Positions 16,500 through 23,771 of a stretch of DNA of 36,927 nt are shown piece by piece (position 1 is the first letter of the stretch; every line of letters starts with the position of its first letter). The notes beneath the pieces were generated by a model. That model made no database searches. It saw only the letters and a program-made list of their open reading frames with translations, and had not been told where the DNA came from. Both the position numbers and the translations under genes were made by a program. The DNA comes from Bacteroidota bacterium (GTDB lineage Bacteria; Bacteroidota; Bacteroidia; Chitinophagales; Chitinophagaceae): positions 1 through 36,927 of the forward strand of contig JAEZLJ010000018.1 in assembly GCA_023415275.1 (NCBI GenBank). The letters are read 5' to 3'.

Positions 16500-16781
16500 T
16501 CAGCTGGCTTTGGCGTAGCTGACACGCATTAATTTCAAACGCTGGTATAGACTTCCAATCAGCAGTGCTGCGCTTGATCCATTCAGTTCTGCCTTATGCC
16601 ATTGTTCGTCACTATCCATGACATACAATTCATCTGCAGGACTTACACAAACACCCCATGCATTAAAAGGAAAACTGTGAGGCGTAATCTTTACTTCCAC
16701 TGCATTATTGAAATAGAGGTAGTCATTTCCTACCAGGTCCTTGATGATGTCAATGCATTCGTTTAAAATAGATTTTGTCAT
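16500..16781 (-). CDS. Cassette gene D: small protein of unknown function
   Basis: A 93-residue protein from the ATG at 16781 (a TTG three codons earlier is less likely). The N-terminal helix (SILNECIDIIKDLVG) is followed by strands (YLYFNNAVEVKITPHSF, WGVCVSPADELYVMD) and a C-terminal helix (SAALLIGSLYQRLKLM). There is no known motif. It is 28 bp from gene C and 51 bp from gene E, all in one direction, so very likely part of the same transcript. Confidence 0.6.
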   Translation of the reverse strand: MTKSILNECIDIIKDLVGNDYLYFNNAVEVKITPHSFPFNAWGVCVSPADELYVMDSDEQWHKAELNGSSAALLIGSLYQRLKLMRVSYAKAS

Positions 16782-16809
16782 AGCGATCAATTTGCGGCCA
16801 GGACTTTTT

Positions 16810-17295
16810 TTACCTGGCCAGGGTGATACGATAGGTTGATCGGGAGGTTTTATTCACCCCTTCGAATACTTCACCGGTTTCAGGATCAACAGTCATCTTT
16901 CCGGGAGCTATCCTGCGGAGCTTTTCTTCCAATTGCTTTTTCCTGGCCTGCCAATAATTTACCTGTTCATTGATCTCATTCCATTCTGCATTTTGTGAAT
17001 AATCATAGCTCACACCTGCTTCGCAGAGTTCTATCTTAGCCCCGGAAGGAGTAGATAATCTGCCATTATTTTTCGATAACTCCTCTCGAAGAAATTCTAT
17101 GTAGTCTTCATTTTTCCGGACTGCCTTTACAAATTCCTCCATGGAAGCCAAAGCTTCGGCCACCTGGATCACATTGCCCTCCTCCAGCAAACTGGCCACA
17201 GATTGACGGGCCAATGCGCTGATCTCCGCCTTGGTCAACCCTTCTTTTATTGAAGGCAGGGATGAGGGGTTAGGCTGCATTAAGTGTTTTTCCAT
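16810..17295 (-). CDS. Cassette gene C: coiled-coil protein of unknown function
   Basis: The first ATG at 17295 gives 161 residues and overlaps the end of the ATPase gene by 26 bp; a TTG at 17319 or ATG at 17280 are alternatives. Helices with charged heptad-like runs dominate: MEEFVKAVRKNEDYIEFLREEL and NEQVNYWQARKKQLEEKLRRI. The C-terminus has a short VDPETGEVFEGVNKTSRSTY stretch. It looks like a phage-type accessory or structural coiled-coil protein. Overlap with the ATPase gene suggests translational coupling and a shared complex. No enzyme motif is seen. Confidence 0.65.
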   Translation of the reverse strand: MEKHLMQPNPSSLPSIKEGLTKAEISALARQSVASLLEEGNVIQVAEALASMEEFVKAVRKNEDYIEFLREELSKNNGRLSTPSGAKIELCEAGVSYDYSQNAEWNEINEQVNYWQARKKQLEEKLRRIAPGKMTVDPETGEVFEGVNKTSRSTYRITLAR

Positions 17296-18130
17296 TGATC
17301 TGGTTTCTACGGTTAGCAATTAATTGTTGCAATAAAGGATTGGCATCTACTTCCGACTTGTTCTTTTGGTACAGGTCCACCAATTCCCTGTGCGATCCAC
17401 AGGTGTCAACTTTGTTGTACCAATCGCTGCCCGGACGAAGCACTGTAAAATCTTCCTCCCCCTGTTCGCACCAGTTGGCTATCAATCTTCCTGTTTCTTC
17501 AGTGGGAACAAAAGAAGGCTTACCCATAAAAAGATTGGTACGGTCTTTTGAAGCCGAGGCGTTATGTTGCGCATCCATTTCCAGGTTAATGGTGAGCTCA
17601 TATTCAAAACCTTCCCTGGTGATCTCCCTGAGACCGGCTTTTTCAATCTTTACCTTATTACCATCCTTTATCATTTCGTAATCCTGCTTACGGCGTACTG
17701 TGGTAATGATGTGAGAAGGACTATGAAGAATAGCTTCCAAAAACGCCTGGTGGCGTGGAGTTACTTTCGCCCAATCCTGGTATTTGCCACCCAAACTTTC
17801 TACAATTTCCAGGCACCCGCCTTTGCCATCCCACTCCTGTGATATGGAATCAATAATGATTACTTCCATACCAGCCTTTTCGCAGGATCGGATAGCTTCA
17901 ATATAGCGTTCAGGCGAAAAAGGAGGGGTAAGGCTTAGCACATTATAATCACCCAGGTGAGCATAGAGATCGGCGCTCCCATTTTCAGTATCTATAATGG
18001 CTACTTTTGAAAGGTCGCCACAAAGTCCCTTGGCTATCAGTATGGCGCTATATGTTTTTCCGCCACCGGATATGGCCGATAGCCCCAGGCGTATTTTAGC
18101 TTTTTTTCTTGTTGCTTTTCTTAATTGCAT
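17270..18130 (-). CDS. Cassette gene B: RecA-fold phage-type P-loop ATPase (AAA_24/Sak4-like)
   Basis: A 286-residue protein with a P-loop (SAISGGGKTYSA, Lys25-Thr26), an early aspartate-rich strand (KVAIIDTENGSA, 42-53) and a Walker B strand (MEVIIIDSISQEW, Asp94). A TVRRKQDYE segment (144-152) sits where RecA-like ATPases have a sensor. This is the layout of phage nucleotide-binding proteins (AAA_24), related to the RecA-core Sak4 single-strand annealing proteins. The expected role is ATP-dependent action on single-stranded DNA. The ATPase core ends near 215 and is followed by a short tail. It is the second of five genes divergent from an S24 repressor. It could be a recombination mediator or a DNA packaging/repair ATPase. 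Confidence 0.8.
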   Translation of the reverse strand: MQLRKATRKKAKIRLGLSAISGGGKTYSAILIAKGLCGDLSKVAIIDTENGSADLYAHLGDYNVLSLTPPFSPERYIEAIRSCEKAGMEVIIIDSISQEWDGKGGCLEIVESLGGKYQDWAKVTPRHQAFLEAILHSPSHIITTVRRKQDYEMIKDGNKVKIEKAGLREITREGFEYELTINLEMDAQHNASASKDRTNLFMGKPSFVPTEETGRLIANWCEQGEEDFTVLRPGSDWYNKVDTCGSHRELVDLYQKNKSEVDANPLLQQLIANRRNQINGKTLNAA

Positions 18131-18171
18131 AAATATGTGTCTCGTGCTTTTATAAAATTTATTACTAACAA

Positions 18172-18474
18172 TCAGGCGGCTTTATTCAACCTGCTTTCAT
18201 ATGTTTGAGCAAAGTATCTTATAGCTGCCTCCATGATCTCTTCCATTGCACCTGTTACTTCCAATACCGGTTTGATATCCGTTCCCTTCCATTTCACAAA
18301 ATCGATGTCAACTCCATAGCGGTCAAATATGTCCAGCAAGGAGGCATTGGGATTGAAATACCCTATTCCTTCAATTTCCAGGTCACCCACGTGCTCCGTG
18401 ACAATCTTTAAATCACGAACCACTTTGTGCTTGAGGGGAAAGTGGAATGCGAATTCTGTTTTTGTCTTCCTCAT
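18172..18474 (-). CDS. Cassette gene A: small protein of unknown function
   Basis: A 100-residue protein beginning MRKTKTEFAFHFPLKH. An alpha/beta mix follows (VVRDLKIVTEHVGDLEIEGI, then LLDIFDRYGVDIDFVKW) and a C-terminal helix (AMEEIMEAAIRYFAQTYE). No motif is recognised. It is the first gene read from the shared divergent promoter, 105 bp from the S24 repressor start, and 41 bp before the ATPase gene. Proteins at this position in phage early operons are often small regulators or anti-host factors, but nothing in the sequence shows that here. Confidence 0.62.
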   Translation of the reverse strand: MRKTKTEFAFHFPLKHKVVRDLKIVTEHVGDLEIEGIGYFNPNASLLDIFDRYGVDIDFVKWKGTDIKPVLEVTGAMEEIMEAAIRYFAQTYESRLNKAA

Positions 18475-18503
18475 AATTTGGAATTGTGATTATTTGAATT
18501 AAA

Positions 18504-18568
18504 TTTGTGAATATTAAAGGTACGAATCTAGCGATTATCCACATAATATTCACAGTTTTATTCACAAT
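18504..18568. promoter_or_regulatory. Divergent promoter with repeated TGTGAAT operators
   Basis: Between cassette gene A and the S24 repressor (18475-18579), tgtgaatatt occurs at 18506-18515 and, inverted, at 18545-18554 (aatattcaca). A further inverted half-site attcaca is at 18560-18566 and a weaker aattgtga at 18482-18489. The 10-base arms facing each other are 29 bases apart. These are the expected binding sites of the S24 repressor for control of both operons. Confidence 0.6.
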
Positions 18569-18579
18569 AGCTTAACATT

Positions 18580-19311
18580 ATGGAAAATAGTTATAACTTA
18601 ATGGAAATCAGAGGTTTATACGGGCTAAGCCAAACAGAATTTGCCCGAAAAGCCCATATGAGCAGGGAATTAGTGAGTAAAATTGAAAACGGTAAAGTGG
18701 AAATGAAAAAACCCACCTGGAAGAAGGTTCAGAGGTTTTTGCAGGATAATCCAATACAAAAAAATTCACAAGATGTGAATATTCTAGGGTCTGCTTCACT
18801 TATTCACCACTATCGCAGTTTTAATTATTTAAACTCCAGGAGAGATCATAAAAATGAAGAGACTTCTATTTTAGTACCCCTGGTTGGTATCAAGGCGCAG
18901 GCGGGGTATGTAAAGGGATATGAACAGGTAGATTATTTGGAGACTCTTGAAAAGTATTCACTGCCTCCGGGGGTTAATTCCCTTGGAGCTATCTGGCGGT
19001 ATTTTGAAGTGGATGGAGACAGCATGGAACCTACGTTAAGCGCAGGTGATGTGATTCTGGCAACCATGGTACACCCTGAAGACTGGTGCGATGTAAAAAA
19101 TTTTTGTATTTATATCATACATACGGTTGATAAGCTTCTTGTAAAACGCATTTATAAAAAATCTCCTAAAGAGTGGATACTTATTTCAGACAATGAAGAT
19201 CAATATCCACAGGTTCCATTATTAGTCGAAGAAGTAAAACAGGTGTGGCAATTACGCCGTCATATCCGTTCCAAAGCTCCACAACCCCGCGAGTTCAAGA
19301 TATTGGCATAG
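18580..19311 (+). CDS. S24-family self-cleaving repressor (XRE HTH plus LexA/CI-like peptidase)
   Basis: A 243-residue protein. The N-terminal HTH (LSQTEFARKAHMSRELVSKI, 16-35) is XRE type. The C-terminal S24 domain has the scissile Ala108-Gly109 pair in KAQAGY, the nucleophile Ser148 in DGDSMEPTL and the general-base Lys189 in LLVKRIY. This is the complete set for RecA-stimulated autocleavage, as in LexA and lambda CI. It therefore should repress the five-gene cassette and itself until DNA damage. It is transcribed divergently from the cassette; operators lie in the gap and one inside this gene (18764-18780). It is more like a phage repressor than chromosomal LexA because of the XRE domain. 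Confidence 0.88.
   Translation: MENSYNLMEIRGLYGLSQTEFARKAHMSRELVSKIENGKVEMKKPTWKKVQRFLQDNPIQKNSQDVNILGSASLIHHYRSFNYLNSRRDHKNEETSILVPLVGIKAQAGYVKGYEQVDYLETLEKYSLPPGVNSLGAIWRYFEVDGDSMEPTLSAGDVILATMVHPEDWCDVKNFCIYIIHTVDKLLVKRIYKKSPKEWILISDNEDQYPQVPLLVEEVKQVWQLRRHIRSKAPQPREFKILA
18764..18780. promoter_or_regulatory. Intragenic operator-like inverted repeat in the S24 gene
   Basis: attcaca-aga-tgtgaat is a perfect inverted repeat with 7-bp arms and a 3-base spacer, and its right half continues to tgtgaatatt, the same 10-mer as in the divergent promoter. It lies 184 bp into the repressor gene. Occupancy there could act as a roadblock or allow looping to the promoter sites. Confidence 0.5.
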
Positions 19312-19385
19312 GATTAACTTCTCCTTATTCATATAACGGATGGAGTCATCTATGCAAGGCTTCAGTATATTTATACTAAAACTAT

Positions 19386-20000
19386 ATGCAACCACCCGTT
19401 CTGAAAGTTTTATTCCTGGACATAGGCGGTGTTTTATTGACAAATGGTTGGGGACACCAATCAAGACAGAAGGCTGCCACAGTCTTTGGATTTGATTATG
19501 AGGAAATGAATGCCCTGCATGAATTTATATTCAACATATACGAAATAGGCAAGCTGACCCTGGATGAATACCTGGACACTACCTTATTTTATAAGCCCAG
19601 GAACTTTACACGTGAAGATCTGAAATCTTTTATGTTCTCAGAATCACAACAACTTCCTGAAACCTTAGAATGGTTGATCAACTGGAAGCAAAACAAAAAA
19701 GAAGAAGTAAAAGTTATTTCCATCAATAATGAAGGAAGAGAATTGAATGATTATCGCATCAAAAAATTTGGATTACACCGCTGTTTTGACGCCTTTGTTT
19801 CTTCCTGCGAAGTAGGTATGAGAAAGCCGGATCCTGGAATTTTTAAATTGGCATTGGGTATTGCACAGGTGAGCACTCAGGAATGTATCTATTTTGATGA
19901 CCGTAATTACCTGGTGGAGGCAGCACGCCGTGCCAATATTCCCTCATTTCAGCATACCGGGTTTGACCAAATGAAAACTGTATTGGAACAGTATCCATAG
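19386..20000 (+). CDS. HAD-superfamily (subfamily IA) hydrolase
   Basis: A 204-residue protein with all HAD motifs: nucleophile Asp12 in LDIGGVLL (the second position is Gly14 in place of Asp, common in this DxG subgroup), Ser112 in VISINNEG, Lys147 in RKPDP and the acidic pair Asp171-Asp172 in YFDDRN. The helical cap lies between motifs I and II (about 20-100). It probably hydrolyses a phosphate ester of a small metabolite. The Gly14 suggests phosphatase activity without the usual second Asp acid/base, or a different specificity. It is 22 bp upstream of rpiA in the same direction, which suggests a role with sugar phosphates. Confidence 0.85.
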   Translation: MQPPVLKVLFLDIGGVLLTNGWGHQSRQKAATVFGFDYEEMNALHEFIFNIYEIGKLTLDEYLDTTLFYKPRNFTREDLKSFMFSESQQLPETLEWLINWKQNKKEEVKVISINNEGRELNDYRIKKFGLHRCFDAFVSSCEVGMRKPDPGIFKLALGIAQVSTQECIYFDDRNYLVEAARRANIPSFQHTGFDQMKTVLEQYP

Positions 20001-20022
20001 AGAAGCCTGTTTACCTTTCTAA

Positions 20023-20712
20023 ATGCTCTATGCCATGTACCCCAAACAATTGGCAGCTTTAAAAGCTGTCGAATACGTGCAAAATGATATGATCGTTGGC
20101 CTGGGTACGGGTACAACCGCTTATTATGCCATAGAAAAATTGGGTGAATTGGTAAAAGATGGTCTTCAAATCAGAACTGTATCAAGTTCCCTGGCTTCCT
20201 CAAATCAGGCAGCTGCTGCCGGGATACCACAGGCAGGCATGATCGAAATTTCAGGTATTGATATATACATTGATGGTGCCGATGAGGTAGATGATGCCTG
20301 CAACCTGGTGAAGGGGGGAGGTGGTGCATTGACCAGGGAAAAGATCCTGGCTTATAATAGCAGGCAGTTTATTGTGATTGTAGATGATTCTAAATTGTCA
20401 AAAACATTGGGGCGCTTCCCGGTAGCAGTAGAAATGGTGCCTTTTGGATTTAACCTTGCTATTCCTCATCTTGAAGCCCTTGGATGCAAGGCAAAAGTTC
20501 GTCAATTGGAAGATCGATTTTATAAAACAGACAATGGTAATTGGATCATTGATTGCCAATTTGAAACTATTCCAGATCCTGAGCATTTAGAAAAAGCTCT
20601 TCATGCCATCCCTGGTGTGGTGGAGTGTGGATTGTTTTCGCATACATGGGTTGACATAGTTATCAGTGCAAATGAAGAGGGTAACACCAGAATATTAAGG
20701 CCCTCCTTGTAA
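20023..20712 (+). CDS. rpiA: Ribose-5-phosphate isomerase A
   Basis: A 229-residue protein matching RpiA: IVGLGTGTTA (24-33), DIYIDGADEVD (80-90, Asp84) and LVKGGGGALTREK (95-107, with catalytic Glu106 and Lys97). It interconverts ribose-5-phosphate and ribulose-5-phosphate in the non-oxidative pentose phosphate pathway, in the cytoplasm. The length is the family's usual. Another ATG four codons in (20035) is possible. It follows the HAD gene by 22 bp and is probably cotranscribed with it. Confidence 0.96.
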   Translation: MLYAMYPKQLAALKAVEYVQNDMIVGLGTGTTAYYAIEKLGELVKDGLQIRTVSSSLASSNQAAAAGIPQAGMIEISGIDIYIDGADEVDDACNLVKGGGGALTREKILAYNSRQFIVIVDDSKLSKTLGRFPVAVEMVPFGFNLAIPHLEALGCKAKVRQLEDRFYKTDNGNWIIDCQFETIPDPEHLEKALHAIPGVVECGLFSHTWVDIVISANEEGNTRILRPSL

Positions 20713-20849
20713 AGATCCTTTCTTTCTTTAACTGATCTATAGCGTTTTTTCCTTCCTCCATTATTATAAAATTCAATTTAACTTTATAACCAGTCTTGTG
20801 TACCCCCTCATTCTGTACAGGAAATTTCATCACTGCTAAAAAAATAGAT

Positions 20850-21338
20850 ATGAAATGTTTTTGCCTGTACATGATGTTTTTTTTACTCCTCTCTGTTTCC
20901 CTTCCTGCACAAAACCAGGCCACCAGGACATCTGCCAATCAAGGCAATAAAAATGTGCAGCCTGGAAATGTTGCCAACAATCAGCCGCTCTCATCTAGAA
21001 CGGATTCTTTAAAAATGGCAATGAATGATTTAAAGACTTCCTTCCACACCATTTTTGGAAATAAAAGGGATACTATATCCATATACATAGCGAATATAGA
21101 ATATGACGATGCTAACCTTTCAGCTCTGAAAGATGGCCTTAGGAAAGTAAAAGGAGTAAAAGCTGTGAACATGCATTATAAGCAATCGACTGCCATGCTT
21201 GATATTTCATACAATGGAAAATCATCAGATCTCTGGGATAAGTTACCACCGGAAGCCAGGTCTCCTTTCAAATTGTTGGAGGCCGAAGAAAATAGTATTA
21301 CCCTGCAGTACAAAAATGCAATTTCCGCCAGGCAATAA
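20850..21338 (+). CDS. Small exported protein with HMA-like C-terminal domain
   Basis: The ATG at 20850 gives 162 residues and a clean signal peptide (MKCFCLYMMFFLLLSVSLPAQ); an earlier possible start at 20796 would place 18 extra residues in front of it. A Gln/Asn-rich linker follows. The C-terminal ~80 residues (SIYIANIEYDDANLSALKDGLRKVKGVKAVNMHYKQS...AMLDISY) show the beta-alpha-beta pattern of heavy-metal-associated-like domains, without a CxxC metal site. The role may be protein binding. It converges on the DUF1572 gene, 11 bp apart. Confidence 0.65.
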   Translation: MKCFCLYMMFFLLLSVSLPAQNQATRTSANQGNKNVQPGNVANNQPLSSRTDSLKMAMNDLKTSFHTIFGNKRDTISIYIANIEYDDANLSALKDGLRKVKGVKAVNMHYKQSTAMLDISYNGKSSDLWDKLPPEARSPFKLLEAEENSITLQYKNAISARQ

Positions 21339-21349
21339 AGATTAATCAA

Positions 21350-21856
21350 TTAACGATTTTCAATCTTTTTCTTAGGTATGGATAGGCTGGTCCATTGCGC
21401 ACCTTTTCGCCACTTCCCTATAAAAACGATCTGCCCCACATGCATACTGTAATGTGCTAACTGGCGGTTAATAGCATCAATTACGGTTAAGGGCTGCTGG
21501 CGAATAGTGACCTGCCTTGTTAGATCTTCAGTCTTTAATGAATGAAGTGTATTGAAAAGCACCTTCCATCCTTCTTCCCATTTTTGAATCAAATATTCTT
21601 TGGAAACCTTATGCGCTTCAAATTCCTCATCTCTTTGTCGCCATGTCTTTTCTCCATCTTCTTCAAGGAAGTTGGTCCACCGGCTCAACATGTTTCCATG
21701 AACATGCTGAATGATTATTGCGATACTGTTTGATGAATCATTTGGTTGAAAGAAAAAATCTTCTTCTGTTAATTGGTCAAAAGTTTTATCGCCCAATGTT
21801 TTATATTCCTTAAACCGGGATAGAGCGCTTTCCAGGTAGATGGTTCCTATATCCAT
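21350..21856 (-). CDS. DinB-superfamily protein (DUF1572-like)
   Basis: A 168-residue, four-helix-bundle protein. The putative metal triad is His52 or His54 in IQHVHGN, with the pair His135 and His139 in LAHYSMHVGQIV, the hallmark of DinB/DUF1572 proteins. These are metal-binding, thought to be small-molecule or thiol transferases, with function mostly unproved. DEEFEAHKVSKEYL adds another acidic helix. It lies between convergent and same-strand neighbours and is 21 bp upstream of the gamma-glutamyltranspeptidase gene's 3' end in genome order. Confidence 0.85.
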   Translation of the reverse strand: MDIGTIYLESALSRFKEYKTLGDKTFDQLTEEDFFFQPNDSSNSIAIIIQHVHGNMLSRWTNFLEEDGEKTWRQRDEEFEAHKVSKEYLIQKWEEGWKVLFNTLHSLKTEDLTRQVTIRQQPLTVIDAINRQLAHYSMHVGQIVFIGKWRKGAQWTSLSIPKKKIENR

Positions 21857-21877
21857 ATTAGAAATGTTACTTTAATT

Positions 21878-23596
21878 TTAAGGAGTATAACCTGCAGCGC
21901 CATCATCGCCTCTTTTGTCTGCTACCGCTTCCATGCCCTTTCCAGGAATTGTTTTGATCACTTCAGTCCGTCCAATGGAGCCACGTTCTTTAATAGTATA
22001 GCCCATTTTTTGCAGTGCTTTCCTGGTTCTGTCAGGGAATGTTCTTTCCACATCTATTTGATCAGGTAGCCACTGATGGTGAAATTTTGGCTGGTTGACT
22101 GCATCATCTGCATTCATTCCAAAATCAATGATGTTGACAATGGTTTGAAATACTGATGTGGGTATGGTTGTGCCTCCTGGTGTGCCCACTACAATAAATG
22201 GCTTTTCATCTTTTAGTACCAGTGTTGGTGTCATAGAGCTAAGCATACGCTTTCCTGGAGCAATGGCATTGGCTTCTCCTCCCACCGCACCATAAAGATT
22301 GGGAACTCCCGGTTTCACGCTGAAATCATCCATCTCATCGTTTATAAAAAAGCCTGCACCGCCTATTACTGTCTTGCTGCCATATGAATTATTAAGCGTT
22401 GTAGTAACTGATACGGCATTGCCTTCCGCATCCAGCACAGACAGGTGAGTGGTTTGTTCACTTTCTTTCAATTGCAATACCCCTGGCTTGATTTCCGTAC
22501 TGTTGCCGGCAACTCCTGGTTGGTAATCACTCATGCGCTTTGCCAGGTAGGCATCATTAGTAAGTTGTGCCTCCGGCACTTTATAAAAATCTGCGTCTCC
22601 CATATATTCTGCCCTGTCAGCGTAGGCCCGCCTTTCCACCTCGGTCATTAACTGCACGGCTTGTGGCGAAAGAAACCCATAGGAAGCAAGGGGTTTATCT
22701 TCCAGCATCTTCAACATCTGGTGCAATAAAATGCCACCGCTGCTGGGCATCGGCATGGAAACGATGGTATATCCCCTGTAGGTAAACGTATGAGGTATGC
22801 GCCATTTTACCTTATAGTTCTTAAGATCATCAAGCGTAATAATGCCTCCACCTCTTTTCATTTCATCTACTATCAATTGAGCCGTTCTTCCCTGGTAAAA
22901 TCCTGCTTCACCATTGTCACGGATCAGCTTTAGGGTGTTGGCAAGGTCTGTCTGTATTAATGTATCTCCGGCTTTCCATGAGGATGCTTTTTGAAAAGCA
23001 GAAGGCCGGGTATTGAATTGTTGTAGATCTTTTTGAATGCTATTCAATGAGCTGGCTTCTCTTTCTGAAATGGCGAACCCTTTTTCTGCAAGGTCAATAG
23101 CGGGTTGTATCAACTCTTTAAATGAAAGTTTGGCGTATTTCATACTGGCAAACAATCCTGCTATTGAACCAGGAACCCCACTGGATAAATGGCCGTTAAT
23201 GCTTTTACCTGCCACCACATTGCCTTTCTCGTCCAGGTACATATCTCTATGTGCCGATGACGGAGCCATTTCCCTATAGTCCAGGGCCAGTGATTGGCCA
23301 TTGGCCAGTCTGGCCACCATAAATCCACCACCGCCAATATTGCCTGCACCCGGGTACACCACGGCTAATGCCAATTGGGTGGCGATTGCTGCATCCACTG
23401 CATTACCCCCTTTTTTCAGGATGGCTACGCCTACCTCGCTTGCCAGGGGGTGAGCAGAAACCACTGCTCCCTTTTTGGCTACCAGGTTTTTGGTAATGGA
23501 ATAATGCCAGGGATCAACGTTTTTATTGTCAATTACCTTTTTGGTAGTGTTGCAGGAAATAATGATCAAAAGAAAAAAAGCTGCAATTCTATTCAT
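21878..23596 (-). CDS. ggt: Gamma-glutamyltranspeptidase (lipoprotein, glutathione hydrolase)
   Basis: A 572-residue protein with a lipoprotein signal peptide (MNRIAAFFLLIIISC, Cys15). The heavy-subunit part has GGNAVDAAIATQLAL and GGGGFMVARL (88-97), substrate-binding Arg108 in LDYREMAP, and the autocleavage/nucleophile Thr382 in ESEQTTHLSVLD. The small-subunit part has MDDFSVKPGVPN (422-433). It is processed into two chains and transfers or hydrolyses the gamma-glutamyl group of glutathione and related peptides in the periplasm or at the outer membrane. It is separated by 175 bp from the divergent TonB-receptor gene. Confidence 0.95.
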   Translation of the reverse strand: MNRIAAFFLLIIISCNTTKKVIDNKNVDPWHYSITKNLVAKKGAVVSAHPLASEVGVAILKKGGNAVDAAIATQLALAVVYPGAGNIGGGGFMVARLANGQSLALDYREMAPSSAHRDMYLDEKGNVVAGKSINGHLSSGVPGSIAGLFASMKYAKLSFKELIQPAIDLAEKGFAISEREASSLNSIQKDLQQFNTRPSAFQKASSWKAGDTLIQTDLANTLKLIRDNGEAGFYQGRTAQLIVDEMKRGGGIITLDDLKNYKVKWRIPHTFTYRGYTIVSMPMPSSGGILLHQMLKMLEDKPLASYGFLSPQAVQLMTEVERRAYADRAEYMGDADFYKVPEAQLTNDAYLAKRMSDYQPGVAGNSTEIKPGVLQLKESEQTTHLSVLDAEGNAVSVTTTLNNSYGSKTVIGGAGFFINDEMDDFSVKPGVPNLYGAVGGEANAIAPGKRMLSSMTPTLVLKDEKPFIVVGTPGGTTIPTSVFQTIVNIIDFGMNADDAVNQPKFHHQWLPDQIDVERTFPDRTRKALQKMGYTIKERGSIGRTEVIKTIPGKGMEAVADKRGDDGAAGYTP

Positions 23597-23771
23597 GCCA
23601 CTGTTTTGAGGTGTTAAGTTAAGGAGGCTTGGCTAATCCGCCTGTCATAATTATTCAAGCCTTTTTGTTATTAACTTCTGAAAATCTTAAATTACAGTAA
23701 GAACTGTCTTTCTCAAGCTTTACAGGTTGCACTGCTATTCAAGTATAATTTATTAAAATAAACCTTCTGCT

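Noticed and set aside
15813..19311. Complete prophage
   Set aside because: No terminase, portal, capsid, tail, lysis or replicative helicase genes are present; only a repressor and five small genes.
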